Source: an uncultured Acetatifactor sp. (GTDB lineage: Bacteria > Bacillota > Clostridia > Lachnospirales > Lachnospiraceae). Taken from it: DNA of 64,000 nt. Below the pieces are notes generated by a model. That model was not told where the DNA came from. It saw only the letters and a list, made by a program, of their open reading frames with translations, and searched no databases. The position numbers and the translations under genes are program-made. Every line of letters begins with the position of its first letter. Positions within the stretch are counted from its first letter, which is position 1. Positions 1-10,676 of this stretch are shown one piece after another. Where the stretch lies: assembly GCA_947625255.1 (NCBI GenBank), contig CANQNT010000010.1:55672-119671 (forward strand). The letters are read 5' to 3'.

Positions 1-1473
1 GCGGATCTGGCCGCGGGCTATGGAAACGAGGACAATTATGTCTGCAGTGCCCGGGATTATTATGAGTCTTTGGTGGAGCTGTTCAAGGGCTGGCAGAATC
101 ATCGCGAGGTTGCGGCGGGGCATTGGCCTGCCACATTGGAAGAGTGCTTTGGTATCGACAGGCAGTATTCCTACCCCCTGTCTGACGAGGATGCCAGAAA
201 ACTGGTGGATTATTTTATGGATGTTTTCGCGCCTATGCGGAGTCCCAAGAATCAGCTGCGTGATTTCGAAGGCTTCATTCTGAAAGGGCCGGAATACTTA
301 ACCATGTGGGCCGGTGACGGCAGGGAACTGGAGACCATTCCTTTCCCGGTATTAAGGGAAGACGATGGCTTGTTATGGGGTGACTACGAGTGGAATCGTA
401 TTGAGCCGGGCAACCGCGTGGACAGATTCTTGTCCGGCGTGGCGTACCTGGATGGAGAGCGGCCTTATCTGCTGATCTGCAGAGGTTATTATACCAGAGC
501 CACTATTACGGCTTATGATTTCTTTGAGGGCAAGCATCGGGAATATTTCCGGGTAGACAGCGGTTATGTGCACATGTCCAATCCCTTTTGCAGAACGGAT
601 CATTCCGACAGGTGCGGAACAGATCCCGTTTATGGATGCATTGCCGGTCAGGGTAACCATAGTCTTTCCACGGCGGATGTGGACGGAGACGGATGCCAGG
701 AGATCATTTATGGCGCGGCGACCATTGATCATGACGGAAGCGTGTTGTATTCCACGGCGGCTCCCATGGCGGACGGACGGATTGTGAAGCTGGGACATGG
801 GGATTCCATGCATGTGGCGAAGATCGATCCGGATCGCCCGGGACTGCAGATTTTTAATGTGTTTGAAGAGGGAAAGAGCGTGCCTTATGGCTATGCCCTG
901 CGCGATGGCGAGACCGGAGAAGTGATTTTCGGAGAGCCCGCGGACAGAGATCTGGGAAGGTGTATGATCGGCAAGGTGAACCCGAATGTGCGGGGGCTGC
1001 AGGCCTGGGTTCTGCAGATGATGGACTGCAGGGGCAATGTCCTGCCGGATAAGATGCTGGGGACCAATGCCAGCATTCGGTGGGCCGCTGACTTGTCCAC
1101 TCAGGTGACAGACGGTGTGGACTATGTGCATGGCAGGCATATTGGTCTTGTGGGAGATAATACCCATGGCATCATGCTGGTGCCGGAGGATTCCTCCACG
1201 AACAATGGAACCAAAGGAAATCCTTGCCTGGTGGCGGATCTGTTCGGTGATTTCCGGGAAGAACTTGTACTGCGCACCCAGGACAGCCGCGCGATTCGAA
1301 TTTATACCAATACGGAACTGACGGCTCATAAGCTGTTTACGCTGATGCACGATACCATGTATCGGACGGGTATCGCCTGGCAGAATAACTGCTATAACCA
1401 GCCTTGCTATACGAAGTTCTATTATGCGAGCGACATGGATTTCAAAGACGTGCTGCCGCAGCTAAATCAATAG
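1..1473 (+). CDS. Rhamnogalacturonan lyase, PL11 family (5' end outside window)
   Basis: The frame is open from base 1, so the gene begins upstream; 490 C-terminal residues are visible out of a family length near 600. PL11 enzymes (Bacillus YesW/YesX) cut the rhamnose-galacturonate backbone of rhamnogalacturonan I by beta-elimination. Visible family features are the beta-propeller-like repeats with calcium-type acidic loops (STADVDGDGCQEI, LVADLFGDFREELVL), the GDSMHVAKIDPDRPGL stretch, and the conserved C-terminal block HDTMYRTGIAWQNNCYNQP. Whether it carries a signal peptide cannot be seen. The next gene starts 17 bases downstream on the same strand but is unrelated housekeeping. Family assignment is recognition from these motifs; endo versus exo mode cannot be decided. 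Confidence 0.85.
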   Translation, partial: ADLAAGYGNEDNYVCSARDYYESLVELFKGWQNHREVAAGHWPATLEECFGIDRQYSYPLSDEDARKLVDYFMDVFAPMRSPKNQLRDFEGFILKGPEYLTMWAGDGRELETIPFPVLREDDGLLWGDYEWNRIEPGNRVDRFLSGVAYLDGERPYLLICRGYYTRATITAYDFFEGKHREYFRVDSGYVHMSNPFCRTDHSDRCGTDPVYGCIAGQGNHSLSTADVDGDGCQEIIYGAATIDHDGSVLYSTAAPMADGRIVKLGHGDSMHVAKIDPDRPGLQIFNVFEEGKSVPYGYALRDGETGEVIFGEPADRDLGRCMIGKVNPNVRGLQAWVLQMMDCRGNVLPDKMLGTNASIRWAADLSTQVTDGVDYVHGRHIGLVGDNTHGIMLVPEDSSTNNGTKGNPCLVADLFGDFREELVLRTQDSRAIRIYTNTELTAHKLFTLMHDTMYRTGIAWQNNCYNQPCYTKFYYASDMDFKDVLPQLNQ

Positions 1474-1489
1474 GAATGGAAAATCATAA

Positions 1490-2596
1490 ATGCGGACAAA
1501 ATTGTTCATGATAAAGGAAGACGAAAGTTCTGAAGAGGCCTTGAGGGAGGCCGGAAAATGTCTGCGGGAGGGAGGATTGGTGGCTTTTCCCACTGAGACG
1601 GTTTATGGACTGGGCGGAGATGCCATGAATCCCTCTTCCGCACGTAAGATTTACGAGGCCAAGGGCAGACCTTCGGACAATCCGCTGATCGTACACATTT
1701 ACCGATGGGAAGATATTTATGGGGTGGCTTCCCGGGTCCCCGGGGAAGCCAGAATAATCGCGGATGCTTTTTGGCCGGGTCCTTTGACGATGATTCTGCC
1801 CAGGGCGGACTGTGTTCCCAGGGAGACCACGGGAGGTTTGGACACCGTGGCTGTCCGGATGCCGTCGCATCCGGCGGCACGGAAGCTGATCGAATACGCG
1901 GGCGGCTTTGTGGCCGCGCCCAGCGCCAATGCTTCCGGAAAGCCCAGTCCTACCAAGGCGCAGTATGTGCTGGAGGATATGGACGGACGGATTGATATGA
2001 TCCTGGACGGAGGAGAAGTGGGAATTGGTCTGGAGTCCACGATCATTGATTTGACGGTGACTCCGCCTCAGATTCTGAGACCCGGTTATGTGACGCGGGA
2101 GATGCTGACGGAGACACTGGGCCGGGTGGAGGTGGATGCCACGATTCTGCGTTCGGACAGCGGACAGGCTCCCAAGGCCCCGGGAATGAAGTATCGCCAT
2201 TATGCTCCCAAGGGAGAGTTGACCATTGTCGCCGGACCGATGGATGCGGTAGTGGATTACATTAACCGCCAGGCGGTCATGCAGATGGCAAAAGGGGAAA
2301 AGGTCGGCGTGATCGGGACCAGCGAGGCTTTGCCCCTTTATCGGGCGGATTTGGTAAAAAGTGTGGGCAGCCGCCTGGACGAAGTGGGAATTGGCAAGCG
2401 GCTTTATACGATTTTACGGGAGTTTGACGATGAGGGCGCAACTTGCATTTATTCAGAAGCTTTTTCCACGGGTGGCTATGGCCAGGCGATCATGAATCGA
2501 CTGTTAAAGGCTGCCGGACACCGGGTGGTGACGGTGGGCAGTCAGGGAAAGGTGTCTGAATATGTGTGCCAGATGCCGGACAAGGGATTTGGCTGA
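1490..2596 (+). CDS. ywlC: Threonylcarbamoyl-AMP synthase (Sua5/YwlC type)
   Basis: 368 residues, the usual length of the two-domain Sua5 form. The enzyme makes threonylcarbamoyl-AMP from threonine, bicarbonate and ATP, the first step of t6A formation on ANN-decoding tRNAs, in the cytoplasm. The YrdC domain (about residues 15-200) shows GGLVAFPTETVYGLGGDA and the substrate-binding KGRPSDNPLIVHI; the linker KAPGMKYRHYAPKGEL and the C-terminal Sua5 domain follow. The chosen ATG has only a weak upstream AGGA; an in-frame ATG at 1508 is possible. It lies just before rpiB with about 30 bases between stop and start, so the two are probably co-transcribed. Confidence 0.93.
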   Translation: MRTKLFMIKEDESSEEALREAGKCLREGGLVAFPTETVYGLGGDAMNPSSARKIYEAKGRPSDNPLIVHIYRWEDIYGVASRVPGEARIIADAFWPGPLTMILPRADCVPRETTGGLDTVAVRMPSHPAARKLIEYAGGFVAAPSANASGKPSPTKAQYVLEDMDGRIDMILDGGEVGIGLESTIIDLTVTPPQILRPGYVTREMLTETLGRVEVDATILRSDSGQAPKAPGMKYRHYAPKGELTIVAGPMDAVVDYINRQAVMQMAKGEKVGVIGTSEALPLYRADLVKSVGSRLDEVGIGKRLYTILREFDDEGATCIYSEAFSTGGYGQAIMNRLLKAAGHRVVTVGSQGKVSEYVCQMPDKGFG

Positions 2597-2625
2597 TAAA
2601 TCCGGTAAAACAAAAGGAGATTTTT

Positions 2626-3075
2626 ATGATAGGGATTGGAAGCGATCACGGCGGATATGATTTGAAGCAGAGTATTATGGCGCATTTGCGGGAAAAGGGA
2701 GTTGCCTTTGAGGATATGGGGTGTTATAGTAAGGCTTCCTGCGATTATCCGATTTTCGGTCACGAGGTGGCTCGTGCCGTGGCGGAGGGCAGATGCGAGA
2801 AAGGAATTGTGATCTGTACCACGGGAATCGGTATCAGTATAGCGGCCAATAAAGTGCCCGGTGTGCGGTGCGCGCTTTGCGGAGACACTTTTTCCGCCAG
2901 GATGACAAGACTGCACAACGACGCCAACGTGTTGGCATTGGGCGGCGGAATGATTGGGCCGAATTTGGCTGCGGATATCGTGGATACTTTTTTGGACACG
3001 GAGTTTTCCGGAGAAGAGAAGCATAGCAGGAGAATTGGCCTGTTGGAATCAGCGGAAGAAATTGTCAGAAAGTGA
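2626..3075 (+). CDS. rpiB: Ribose-5-phosphate isomerase B (RpiB/LacAB family)
   Basis: 149 residues, typical for RpiB, which interconverts ribose 5-phosphate and ribulose 5-phosphate in the pentose phosphate pathway. The start is set by AAGGAG at 2614-2619, six bases before the ATG; a longer frame from 2566 overlaps the previous gene and has no such site. Visible key residues are Asp7-His8 in IGSDHGG, the catalytic Cys64 in VICTTGIGISIAANK, and His97 in RLHND. The residue after the catalytic Cys is Thr where Gly is usual. Allose-6-phosphate or LacAB activity is possible by homology, but the lone gene among housekeeping genes favours RpiB. Confidence 0.92.
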   Translation: MIGIGSDHGGYDLKQSIMAHLREKGVAFEDMGCYSKASCDYPIFGHEVARAVAEGRCEKGIVICTTGIGISIAANKVPGVRCALCGDTFSARMTRLHNDANVLALGGGMIGPNLAADIVDTFLDTEFSGEEKHSRRIGLLESAEEIVRK

Positions 3076-3254
3076 TGGATCGGAGCGACGAAGCTGATGG
3101 AAAGCAATCGGCATGATCTGTATAGGGCATCGGAAAATATCGGCAGGAAACGAAGAAAAAGGGTAAGGAACTAAGAGTAAAGATAAGGAACTGACGCACG
3201 GGATGGACACGGGCGCGTTTGAAGCCCGGGGCACGCCGCAAAGGAGGACAGAAG

Positions 3255-3884
3255 ATGGCAAAGGTATTTATTATGGATCACCCCTTGATACAGCACAAAA
3301 TCGGTCTGATCAGGAGGAAGGAAACGGGCACTAAGGAATTTCGTGAGACGATTAGCGAGATCGCCATGCTGATTTGTTATGAAGCGACCAGAAATTTGAA
3401 GCTTACCGACGTGGAGATTGAGACACCGATCTGTGCCACGAAGGCGCAGGAATTGAGCGGCAAGAAGATGGCAATCGTTCCCATTCTGCGGGCGGGCCTG
3501 GGGATGGTGGATGGTGTCCTGAACCTGATTCCGGCGGCTAAAGTGGGACATATTGGTTTGTATCGCGATCCCGCTACCCTGGAACCGGTGGAATACTATT
3601 GCAAGCTTCCCGCGGATTGTGCGGAGCGTGAGGTTTTTGTAGTGGATCCCATGCTGGCTACCGGCGGTTCCTCTGTAGCGGCCATTCAGATGCTTAAGGA
3701 CAAGGGGTGTAAGAATATTCACTTTATGTGCATTATTGCGGCACCGGAAGGCATTAAGAGAATGGAAGAGGCGCATCCGGACGTGGATGTTTATGTGGGG
3801 GCTCTGGATGAGAAGCTGAATGACCATGGCTACATCGTACCCGGTCTGGGAGACGCGGGAGACCGTATTTTTGGCACGAAATAA
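3255..3884 (+). CDS. upp: Uracil phosphoribosyltransferase
   Basis: 209 residues, the standard UPRT length. It salvages uracil by transferring phosphoribose from PRPP to give UMP. AAGGAGG at 3241-3247 places the start at 3255, giving the usual N-terminus [20 protein letters not shown]; an upstream GTG frame has no ribosome site. The PRPP loop is [14 protein letters not shown] and the uracil-binding end is [17 protein letters not shown]. The 180-base gap before it holds no convincing gene. The 115 bases after it contain two short perfect hairpins (GCGCC/GGCGC and GCCGCA/TGCGGC) without a T-tract, so termination there is uncertain. Confidence 0.96.
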   Translation: MAKVFIMDHPLIQHKIGLIRRKETGTKEFRETISEIAMLICYEATRNLKLTDVEIETPICATKAQELSGKKMAIVPILRAGLGMVDGVLNLIPAAKVGHIGLYRDPATLEPVEYYCKLPADCAEREVFVVDPMLATGGSSVAAIQMLKDKGCKNIHFMCIIAAPEGIKRMEEAHPDVDVYVGALDEKLNDHGYIVPGLGDAGDRIFGTK

Positions 3885-3999
3885 GAAGCGTAATCGGTAT
3901 TCGGCGCCTGTTGGCGCAAAGTACCTTTGCCGATGCCGCATGGTGCGGCGTAATTGGGCAGTCAGTGTGAAATGATCAGAACTATAAGGAGTCAGTGGC

Positions 4000-5181
4000 A
4001 TGAGAAAAAGGGCGAGAGGTTGGATCAGAAGAGGATTGGCGGCGCTGCTGTGTGTGACGGTCGCTTTATCTGTCGCGCCCGGGGAAGTCAGGGCCACGAC
4101 CAAGACCGGCCAGATTCAGCAGGAAATCGATGATACGGAGGAGGAAAAGGGTGATTTGGAGGGCCGGCTGGATGATACCCAGAGCGAAATCGACGGACTG
4201 CGGAACCAGAAGACCGGTCTGGAAAAGGAATTATATGATTTGAATCAGCAGCTGATGGATGTGAGCAATCATCTGGCCGATCTGGAGGCCCAGATCGCGG
4301 ACAAGGAGCAGGAAATCGCCGATACGCAGGCCGCGTTGGCGGAAGCCAGAATTCAGGAGGCTGAGCAGTATGAAAGCATGACGCTGCGTGTCCGGGATAT
4401 GTATGAGATGAACGACATTATGTACCTGGAGGTACTTTTCTCGGCCGGCAGCTTCAAGGATTTTCTGAATCTGGCTGATTTTATGGAAAAGATCAGCGAG
4501 TATGACCAAAAGATGTACACTCAGTATCAGGAGACGCGCCGTTACATTGAATCAGAGGAAAGCCGTCTGGAACAGGAAATGGCGGAGCTGGAGGAGATGA
4601 AAGAGGAAGCTGAGGAAGAGCAGGCCAGGGTGAATCAGCTGATTGAGGAAACCTCCAGGAAGATCAGCCAGTATTCCGACCAGATTTCCGATGCGGAGCA
4701 GCAGGCTCTGGAATATGAGGCCCAAATCAAGAAGCTGGAGGAGGATCTGGAATATCTGCACAAGAAGCTGGAAGAGGAGCTTGCGAAAGCCAAAGCGGCT
4801 GCCCAGGCGGTTTGGCGGGATATTTCCGAAATTACATTCGCCGAGGGTGACCGCAAGCTGTTGGCCAATCTTATTTACTGCGAGGCCGGAGGGGAACCGG
4901 AAGCAGGAAAGCTTGCCGTAGGAGCGGTGGTGATCAACCGTGTCCGCAGCAGCGTGTTCCCCAATACCGTAGTGGGTGTAATTTATCAGCGTAATCAGTT
5001 TTCTCCTGTGGCGAGTGGAAGACTTGAACTGGCACTGAGCCTGGATCGGGCCACTCCCGCCTGCTACAAGGCGGCGGATGACGCCATGGCGGGCTTGAAC
5101 AACGTCGGAAATTGTGTATTTTTCCGGACACCGATAGAAGGGCTGACCGGAATCTCCATTGGCGGACATATCTTTTATTAA
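4000..5181 (+). CDS. Secreted coiled-coil cell-wall hydrolase with C-terminal SleB/CwlJ domain
   Basis: 393 residues. A positively charged N-terminus and hydrophobic core (residues 1-32, likely cut after VRA) form a signal peptide. Residues about 38-265 are almost continuous heptad-type coiled coil rich in Glu, Gln and Leu, like the N-terminal regulatory part of PcsB/CwlO proteins. The last 110 residues are a hydrolase_2 (SleB) domain with the catalytic-type Glu in LIYCEAGGEPEAGKLAVGAV and VVINRV. The protein probably cuts peptidoglycan outside the membrane, either in spore germination or in daughter-cell separation; the PcsB-like coiled coil suggests the latter or control by FtsEX, which is inference. 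A bidirectional terminator follows 41 bases later. Confidence 0.88.
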   Translation: MRKRARGWIRRGLAALLCVTVALSVAPGEVRATTKTGQIQQEIDDTEEEKGDLEGRLDDTQSEIDGLRNQKTGLEKELYDLNQQLMDVSNHLADLEAQIADKEQEIADTQAALAEARIQEAEQYESMTLRVRDMYEMNDIMYLEVLFSAGSFKDFLNLADFMEKISEYDQKMYTQYQETRRYIESEESRLEQEMAELEEMKEEAEEEQARVNQLIEETSRKISQYSDQISDAEQQALEYEAQIKKLEEDLEYLHKKLEEELAKAKAAAQAVWRDISEITFAEGDRKLLANLIYCEAGGEPEAGKLAVGAVVINRVRSSVFPNTVVGVIYQRNQFSPVASGRLELALSLDRATPACYKAADDAMAGLNNVGNCVFFRTPIEGLTGISIGGHIFY

Positions 5182-5221
5182 GAATATGCCGGTAATTGGG
5201 CATATGGCAATCAGGACAGAA

Positions 5222-5260
5222 AAAAGACGGATGACACAATTTATGAGCCATCCGTCTTTT
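5222..5260. terminator. Bidirectional rho-independent terminator
   Basis: A perfect 12-bp stem (5222-5233 with 5249-5260, arms AAAAGACGGATG / CATCCGTCTTTT) with a 15-base loop sits between the convergent SleB-type gene and the DUF402 gene. The arms end in T-runs on both strands, so it can stop transcription from either side. Confidence 0.9.
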
Positions 5261-5312
5261 ATTGCGTGAAATCAGCCGCTTTTCATGCGCTGAATTTGCG
5301 GAGCGTTTATCC

Positions 5313-5801
5313 TTAGAGTCCTAAACTGTCCAGTTCCGCCTGGAGCTGGTCAAACTTGTCACGGTAAATACGGGTCAGCAGAGCGTGCAGATGCCGCAGG
5401 GATCTGACCAATTGATCCGGACTGAGAATGCCTTTCTCTAAGGCGTCTGCCAGTTCATCCAGATCAACGACTTTGAAGTGGCCGTCCGGATAAATGATGA
5501 CGTCTGCCAATAGGTCCGTGGTAGTAAGGGAGCGCTCCTCGGGATCGTAGGAATAATCCACGATGTCACAGTACCAGTATAAGAGGCTGTTGTCGGAACG
5601 GTAAAATTTGCTTACTTTCAGTCCTTCCTTGAGGAAATAGCAGGAACAGCCGTGGTTGAACGCAGTCTTGGGGTTAATGGTCTTCCAGGTAGTGATGATC
5701 AGCTCAGGTGTTTCTTTCACGATCACGTCGTCCCTGAGGAGAATGCACTCCGATGGGATCAGGCGCTTGCGATATAGCTTCAGTTCATTGGCAGATGTCA
5801 T
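5313..5801 (-). CDS. DUF402 domain protein
   Basis: 162 residues. DUF402 proteins include nucleoside phosphatases and RNA-associated proteins; the exact role here is unknown. Visible features are the N-terminal strand-rich region with the WYCDIVDYSYDPEE block and LLADVIIYPDGHFKVVDLDE, which carries the conserved Asp/Tyr pattern, and a helical C-terminus. The start is set by GGAAAGGAG seven bases before the ATG at 5801; the longer ATG at 5843 would lie at the predicted transcription start of the promoter at 5844-5872 and is rejected. The gene stands alone between a terminator and the divergent ATP synthase operon. Confidence 0.85.
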   Translation of the reverse strand: MTSANELKLYRKRLIPSECILLRDDVIVKETPELIITTWKTINPKTAFNHGCSCYFLKEGLKVSKFYRSDNSLLYWYCDIVDYSYDPEERSLTTTDLLADVIIYPDGHFKVVDLDELADALEKGILSPDQLVRSLRHLHALLTRIYRDKFDQLQAELDSLGL

Positions 5802-5843
5802 AGGCTCTCCTTTCCTTACAGTGGACAGACATTCTTCTCTCAA

Positions 5844-5872
5844 ATACTACTCTTTTCGACGGGGTAAGTCAA
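5844..5872 (-). promoter_or_regulatory. Promoter of the DUF402 gene
   Basis: Reading the minus strand, TTGACT (5867-5872) and TAGTAT (5844-5849) are separated by exactly 17 bases. This gives a leader of about 36 bases before the ATG at 5801. Confidence 0.7.
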
Positions 5873-5917
5873 TGGCAATCCGGCTTTTTTCTTGTCAAAC
5901 TTTTTACAAAGAAAGTG

Positions 5918-5946
5918 TTGCATCCGGCTCGTTTTATTGGTAGAAT
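5918..5946 (+). promoter_or_regulatory. Promoter of the ATP synthase operon
   Basis: TTGCAT (5918-5923), a 17-base spacer and TAGAAT (5941-5946) match the vegetative sigma factor consensus. The site lies about 45 bases before the first gene of the atp operon and is back to back with the DUF402 promoter. Confidence 0.7.
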
Positions 5947-5988
5947 ATTGAAGTAATCTTTGCGGTTGGAATGGAAGGAGCGGACGGC

Positions 5989-6339
5989 TTGCGTAATTCA
6001 AGAAAAAGAAAGCCATATGATGCAAGCGTATATCGTTCGCTTGCGCTGATCACCCAGTTCGGTATTAACATGGTTGTTCCCATTGGCATGATGAGCGCTC
6101 TTGGCATTTGGCTGGACCGCGGATTCGGTACTTCCTTTTGGACGATTGTCCTCTTTTTCGTGGGCGCGGTTGCGGGAGCACAGAATGTTTATCGCATGGC
6201 GAAGCGCGTATACGCGGGAACGTCTGCGGAGGAAAAGTCCGGTGAAGCGTCCCTGACGGAGGAAGCCCAGTCGGAGGAAACATCCGGTCATATGCCGTCC
6301 GGGGGAATTGACAGAGAGGAAGGCGGAGGGCGGAAATGA
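5989..6339 (+). CDS. AtpZ/AtpI family protein
   Basis: About 116 residues with two hydrophobic helices (around ITQFGINMVVPIGMMSALGIWLD and TSFWTIVLFFVGAVAGAQNVY), the AtpZ/AtpI pattern. Members lie at the head of bacterial atp operons and help assemble the c-ring or conduct divalent cations. The start chosen is TTG 5989 because GGAAGGAG (5973-5980) lies eight bases before it; the in-frame ATG at 5971 contains that site in its own coding sequence and lacks one upstream. The C-terminus is long, acidic and Ser/Glu-rich, probably a disordered cytoplasmic tail. The stop overlaps the next start (ATGA). Confidence 0.82.
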   Translation: MRNSRKRKPYDASVYRSLALITQFGINMVVPIGMMSALGIWLDRGFGTSFWTIVLFFVGAVAGAQNVYRMAKRVYAGTSAEEKSGEASLTEEAQSEETSGHMPSGGIDREEGGGRK

Positions 6340-6803
6340 GATGGAACGCGTTGAAGCCGGACTTTTGGAAGAGGAGGAATCGGACGCTGTTGGAGATGCA
6401 TATTGGTATGCTCGTCTTTGGCGTTGTTTGCGAGATTCCGGGACTCTTTCTCAAATGGCGGGTTATTTATGCAGTCAGCCTGTGGCTGGGTGTGGCGCTG
6501 GCCATGCTGGCTGCGGCGCATATGCAGCGTTCCCTGGAACGATCCCTGGATCAGGGGGAGGCTGCGGTAAAGCTGGTTTTTAAGGATTATACGCTTCGTT
6601 ATGTATTGTTTGTGGTAATTATGTTAATGATTATCATAACGAAGAAGTTAAATCCCTTAGTGGTTTTTTTAGGGTATATGGGTTTGAAGGTGTCGGCGCT
6701 GGCGCAGCCTTTCACCCACCGATTTACGAATTGGATTTTTCATGAAACAGATCCGGTCCCGCAGGCTTTGCGGGAAGAGGATCAGGAACCTGACCCGCAT
6801 TAG
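6336..6803 (+). CDS. atpI: ATP synthase subunit I-like membrane protein
   Basis: 155 residues with four predicted membrane helices (about 22-40, 43-62, 88-106, 109-125 by hydrophobicity). Position between the AtpZ-like gene and atpB, translational coupling by ATGA, and the hydrophobic layout fit ATP synthase subunit I, an assembly factor for the c-ring that is poorly conserved in sequence. The C-terminus (QALREEDQEPDPH) is acidic and probably cytoplasmic. Two consecutive I-type genes are usual in Clostridia. The assignment rests mainly on context. Confidence 0.72.
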   Translation: MRWNALKPDFWKRRNRTLLEMHIGMLVFGVVCEIPGLFLKWRVIYAVSLWLGVALAMLAAAHMQRSLERSLDQGEAAVKLVFKDYTLRYVLFVVIMLMIIITKKLNPLVVFLGYMGLKVSALAQPFTHRFTNWIFHETDPVPQALREEDQEPDPH

Positions 6804-6833
6804 GAACGGGCAGGCGGGGAAAGAGGTGAGAAC

Positions 6834-7580
6834 ATGGAACATGGGATTTGGCTGTCCGCTTCCTCAGATATCGACGTTATGGTACACGGGATTCTGAAGT
6901 ACAGCTTTTTCGGCCATGAGGTATGGATTACAACCACACAGGTAAGCCTGCTGATCGTGGTGCTGATCCTGGCGGGATTCTCCATTGCGGCCGGAAGAGC
7001 GATCCGAAAGGGAACCGAGGTCCCCGGAGGCTTTCAGAACGTGGTAGAGCTGATCGTGGAAAAGCTGGACGGCATGGTGGATTCCACGATGGGCAAAAAC
7101 GCGAAGAAATATTACAATTATATTGGAACGGTGTTCATCTTTCTATTGGTGAGCAATATTTCCGGCTTGTTAGGATTGCGGCCGCCTACCGCGGATTACG
7201 GTGTGACATTTCCCCTGGGTGTGATGACGTTTCTATTGATTCATTATAATGAACTGCGTTACCAGAAGCCCAAGGATATCTGGAAAGATAAGTGTTCGCC
7301 CCTGCCGCCCTGGCTGCCGATCTGGCTGCCGATCAATATTATCAGTGACGTGGCAGTGCCGATATCCTTGTCGCTTCGTCTTTTTGCCAATATTTTGTCA
7401 GGGACGATTATGATGGCGCTGGTATACGGCTTGTTGGGATGGATAGCGACGATCTGGCCGGCGGCGCTGCATGTGTACTTTGATTTGTTCTCAGGAGCCA
7501 TCCAGACATATGTTTTCTGTATGCTGACCATGACTTATATCTCCAACGCCATCGGGGACGGCGGAGACGTGAAAGCCTGA
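6834..7580 (+). CDS. atpB: F1Fo ATP synthase subunit a
   Basis: 248 residues with five to six membrane helices. Subunit a forms the two ion half-channels against the c-ring. The essential Arg is Arg182 in the conserved SLSLRLFANILSG; PLGVMTFLLIHYNELRYQ and FDLFSGAIQTYVFCMLTMTYI are also typical. The start follows AGAGGTGA at a suitable distance. A 30-base gap separates it from the upstream gene and 60 bases from atpE. Confidence 0.96.
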   Translation: MEHGIWLSASSDIDVMVHGILKYSFFGHEVWITTTQVSLLIVVLILAGFSIAAGRAIRKGTEVPGGFQNVVELIVEKLDGMVDSTMGKNAKKYYNYIGTVFIFLLVSNISGLLGLRPPTADYGVTFPLGVMTFLLIHYNELRYQKPKDIWKDKCSPLPPWLPIWLPINIISDVAVPISLSLRLFANILSGTIMMALVYGLLGWIATIWPAALHVYFDLFSGAIQTYVFCMLTMTYISNAIGDGGDVKA

Positions 7581-7611
7581 CCCGCGGCGTGCGGGAGTTA
7601 GGAATTATTAA

Positions 7612-7896
<285 letters not shown>

Positions 7897-7942
7897 AAAG
7901 CACCTGCGTAAGATCTCCAAAGGTTGAGAAAGGAAACGGGAT

Positions 7943-8497
7943 ATGGTACAGGGAATGATTTTATTAACTGCGGGGGAGACCTACGACAGAATGTTTGGTC
8001 TGGACTGGCAGCTTTTGGCGGATTCGTCCTTGACGCTTATCGCGGTCTTTGTCTTGTTCTTCTGTATGAGCTATTTTCTGTTCAATCCGGCCCGAAAAAT
8101 GCTGCAGGACCGCAGGCTCAGAATTCAAAACGAGCTGGCGGCGGCCAAATCCGATATGGAGCAGGCCCAGGCAATGAAAGCCGATTATGAGAGCAGATTG
8201 AAGAATATCGAAAAAGAAGCGGAGGGTATCTTAAGCGAAGCGCGTAAGAAAGCCCTGGCCAATGAGGCGCAGATTCTTGCCGAGGCTCGCGTGGAGGCAG
8301 GACGGATTCTGGACAGAGCCCGCACGGAGGCGGCTCTTGAGAAGCGGAAGGCAGCCGATGACGTGAAGCGGGAGATGGTAGAGGTTGCCTCTCTTTTGGC
8401 CAGTAAAGTGGTCAGTGCATCCATTGACGCCACGATCCAGGATCAGTTGATAGAAGAGACTCTGAAAGAAATGGGAGAGAATACATGGCTAAGCTAG
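7943..8497 (+). CDS. atpF: F1Fo ATP synthase subunit b
   Basis: 184 residues: one membrane helix near the N-terminus (about 27-47, LTLIAVFVLFFCMSYFLF) and a long Ala/Glu/Lys-rich helix that makes the peripheral stalk. A short N-terminal extension precedes the helix. AAGGAAA lies about 10 bases before the ATG. The 3' end overlaps the start of atpH by 13 bases, so the two stalk subunits are translationally coupled. Confidence 0.95.
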   Translation: MVQGMILLTAGETYDRMFGLDWQLLADSSLTLIAVFVLFFCMSYFLFNPARKMLQDRRLRIQNELAAAKSDMEQAQAMKADYESRLKNIEKEAEGILSEARKKALANEAQILAEARVEAGRILDRARTEAALEKRKAADDVKREMVEVASLLASKVVSASIDATIQDQLIEETLKEMGENTWLS

Positions 8498-9033
8498 TGT
8501 CCAAGACATATGGAGATGCTCTGTTCGAGACGGCCATGGAGGAAGGAAAGGGCCCCCTTTTTTTGGAAGAGGTGGAAGGAATCCGGGAGGTGCTTGTCCG
8601 GAATCCGGGGTTTGACAAGATGATGCTTCATCCGGGCATACCCAAGAAGGAAAAGCTGGATGTGGCGGAAACGGTTTTCCGGGGACGGATCAGTGATGAG
8701 ATGATGGGTTTCCTGATGCTGGTGATCCAAAAAGAGCGATATGCTTTTTTGCAGGAGATTTTTCAGTATTTTATTGATCAAATGAAAGAGGCCCAGGGAG
8801 TCGGTATCGCCTATGTGACATCCGCCGTGGCGCTTTCCGAAGCGCAGCAGGAAGAGGTACGGAAAAAATTGTTGGAAACAACTGATTACCGCACCATGGA
8901 AATGCATTACGCGGTGGAGCCGGAGCTGATCGGCGGGATGGTCATCCGAATCAAGGACAGAGTCGTGGATAGCAGTATCCGCACGAAATTAAATGATTTA
9001 ACGAAACAATTATTACAGATTCAGCTTGTGTAA
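8485..9033 (+). CDS. atpH: F1Fo ATP synthase subunit delta
   Basis: 182 residues, the normal OSCP/delta length. It joins the b stalk to the top of the F1 head. Typical parts are the N-terminal MAKLVSKTYGDALFETAMEE, a six-helix N-domain, and the C-terminal PELIGGMVIRIKDRVVDSSIRTKL block. It overlaps atpF. After its stop a GC-rich hairpin (TTCGCGC 9044-9050 with GCGCGAA 9062-9068) sits in the gap before atpA and may protect or process the message. Confidence 0.95.
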   Translation: MAKLVSKTYGDALFETAMEEGKGPLFLEEVEGIREVLVRNPGFDKMMLHPGIPKKEKLDVAETVFRGRISDEMMGFLMLVIQKERYAFLQEIFQYFIDQMKEAQGVGIAYVTSAVALSEAQQEEVRKKLLETTDYRTMEMHYAVEPELIGGMVIRIKDRVVDSSIRTKLNDLTKQLLQIQLV

Positions 9034-9071
9034 GGCTGTTTTGTTCGCGCGGTTTGATCAGGCGCGAATAG

Positions 9072-10625
<1,554 letters not shown>

Positions 10626-10676
10626 GGAAATCGGGTTTGCCGTAAGCGGCACGCCCGTCAGAAACGAGGAAAAAAT

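Noticed and set aside
373..1350. Long minus-strand open frame opposite the PL11 gene
   Set aside because: Mirror of codon bias in a GC-rich gene; no ribosome site and no family features.
3097..3174. 25-codon basic frame MESNRHDLYRASENIGRKRR... in the rpiB-upp gap
   Set aside because: Poor ribosome spacing and no supporting context; probably chance.
3171..4103. 310-codon minus-strand frame opposite upp
   Set aside because: Antisense to upp, whose family motifs are complete; the product is His/Arg-rich and low in recognisable structure.
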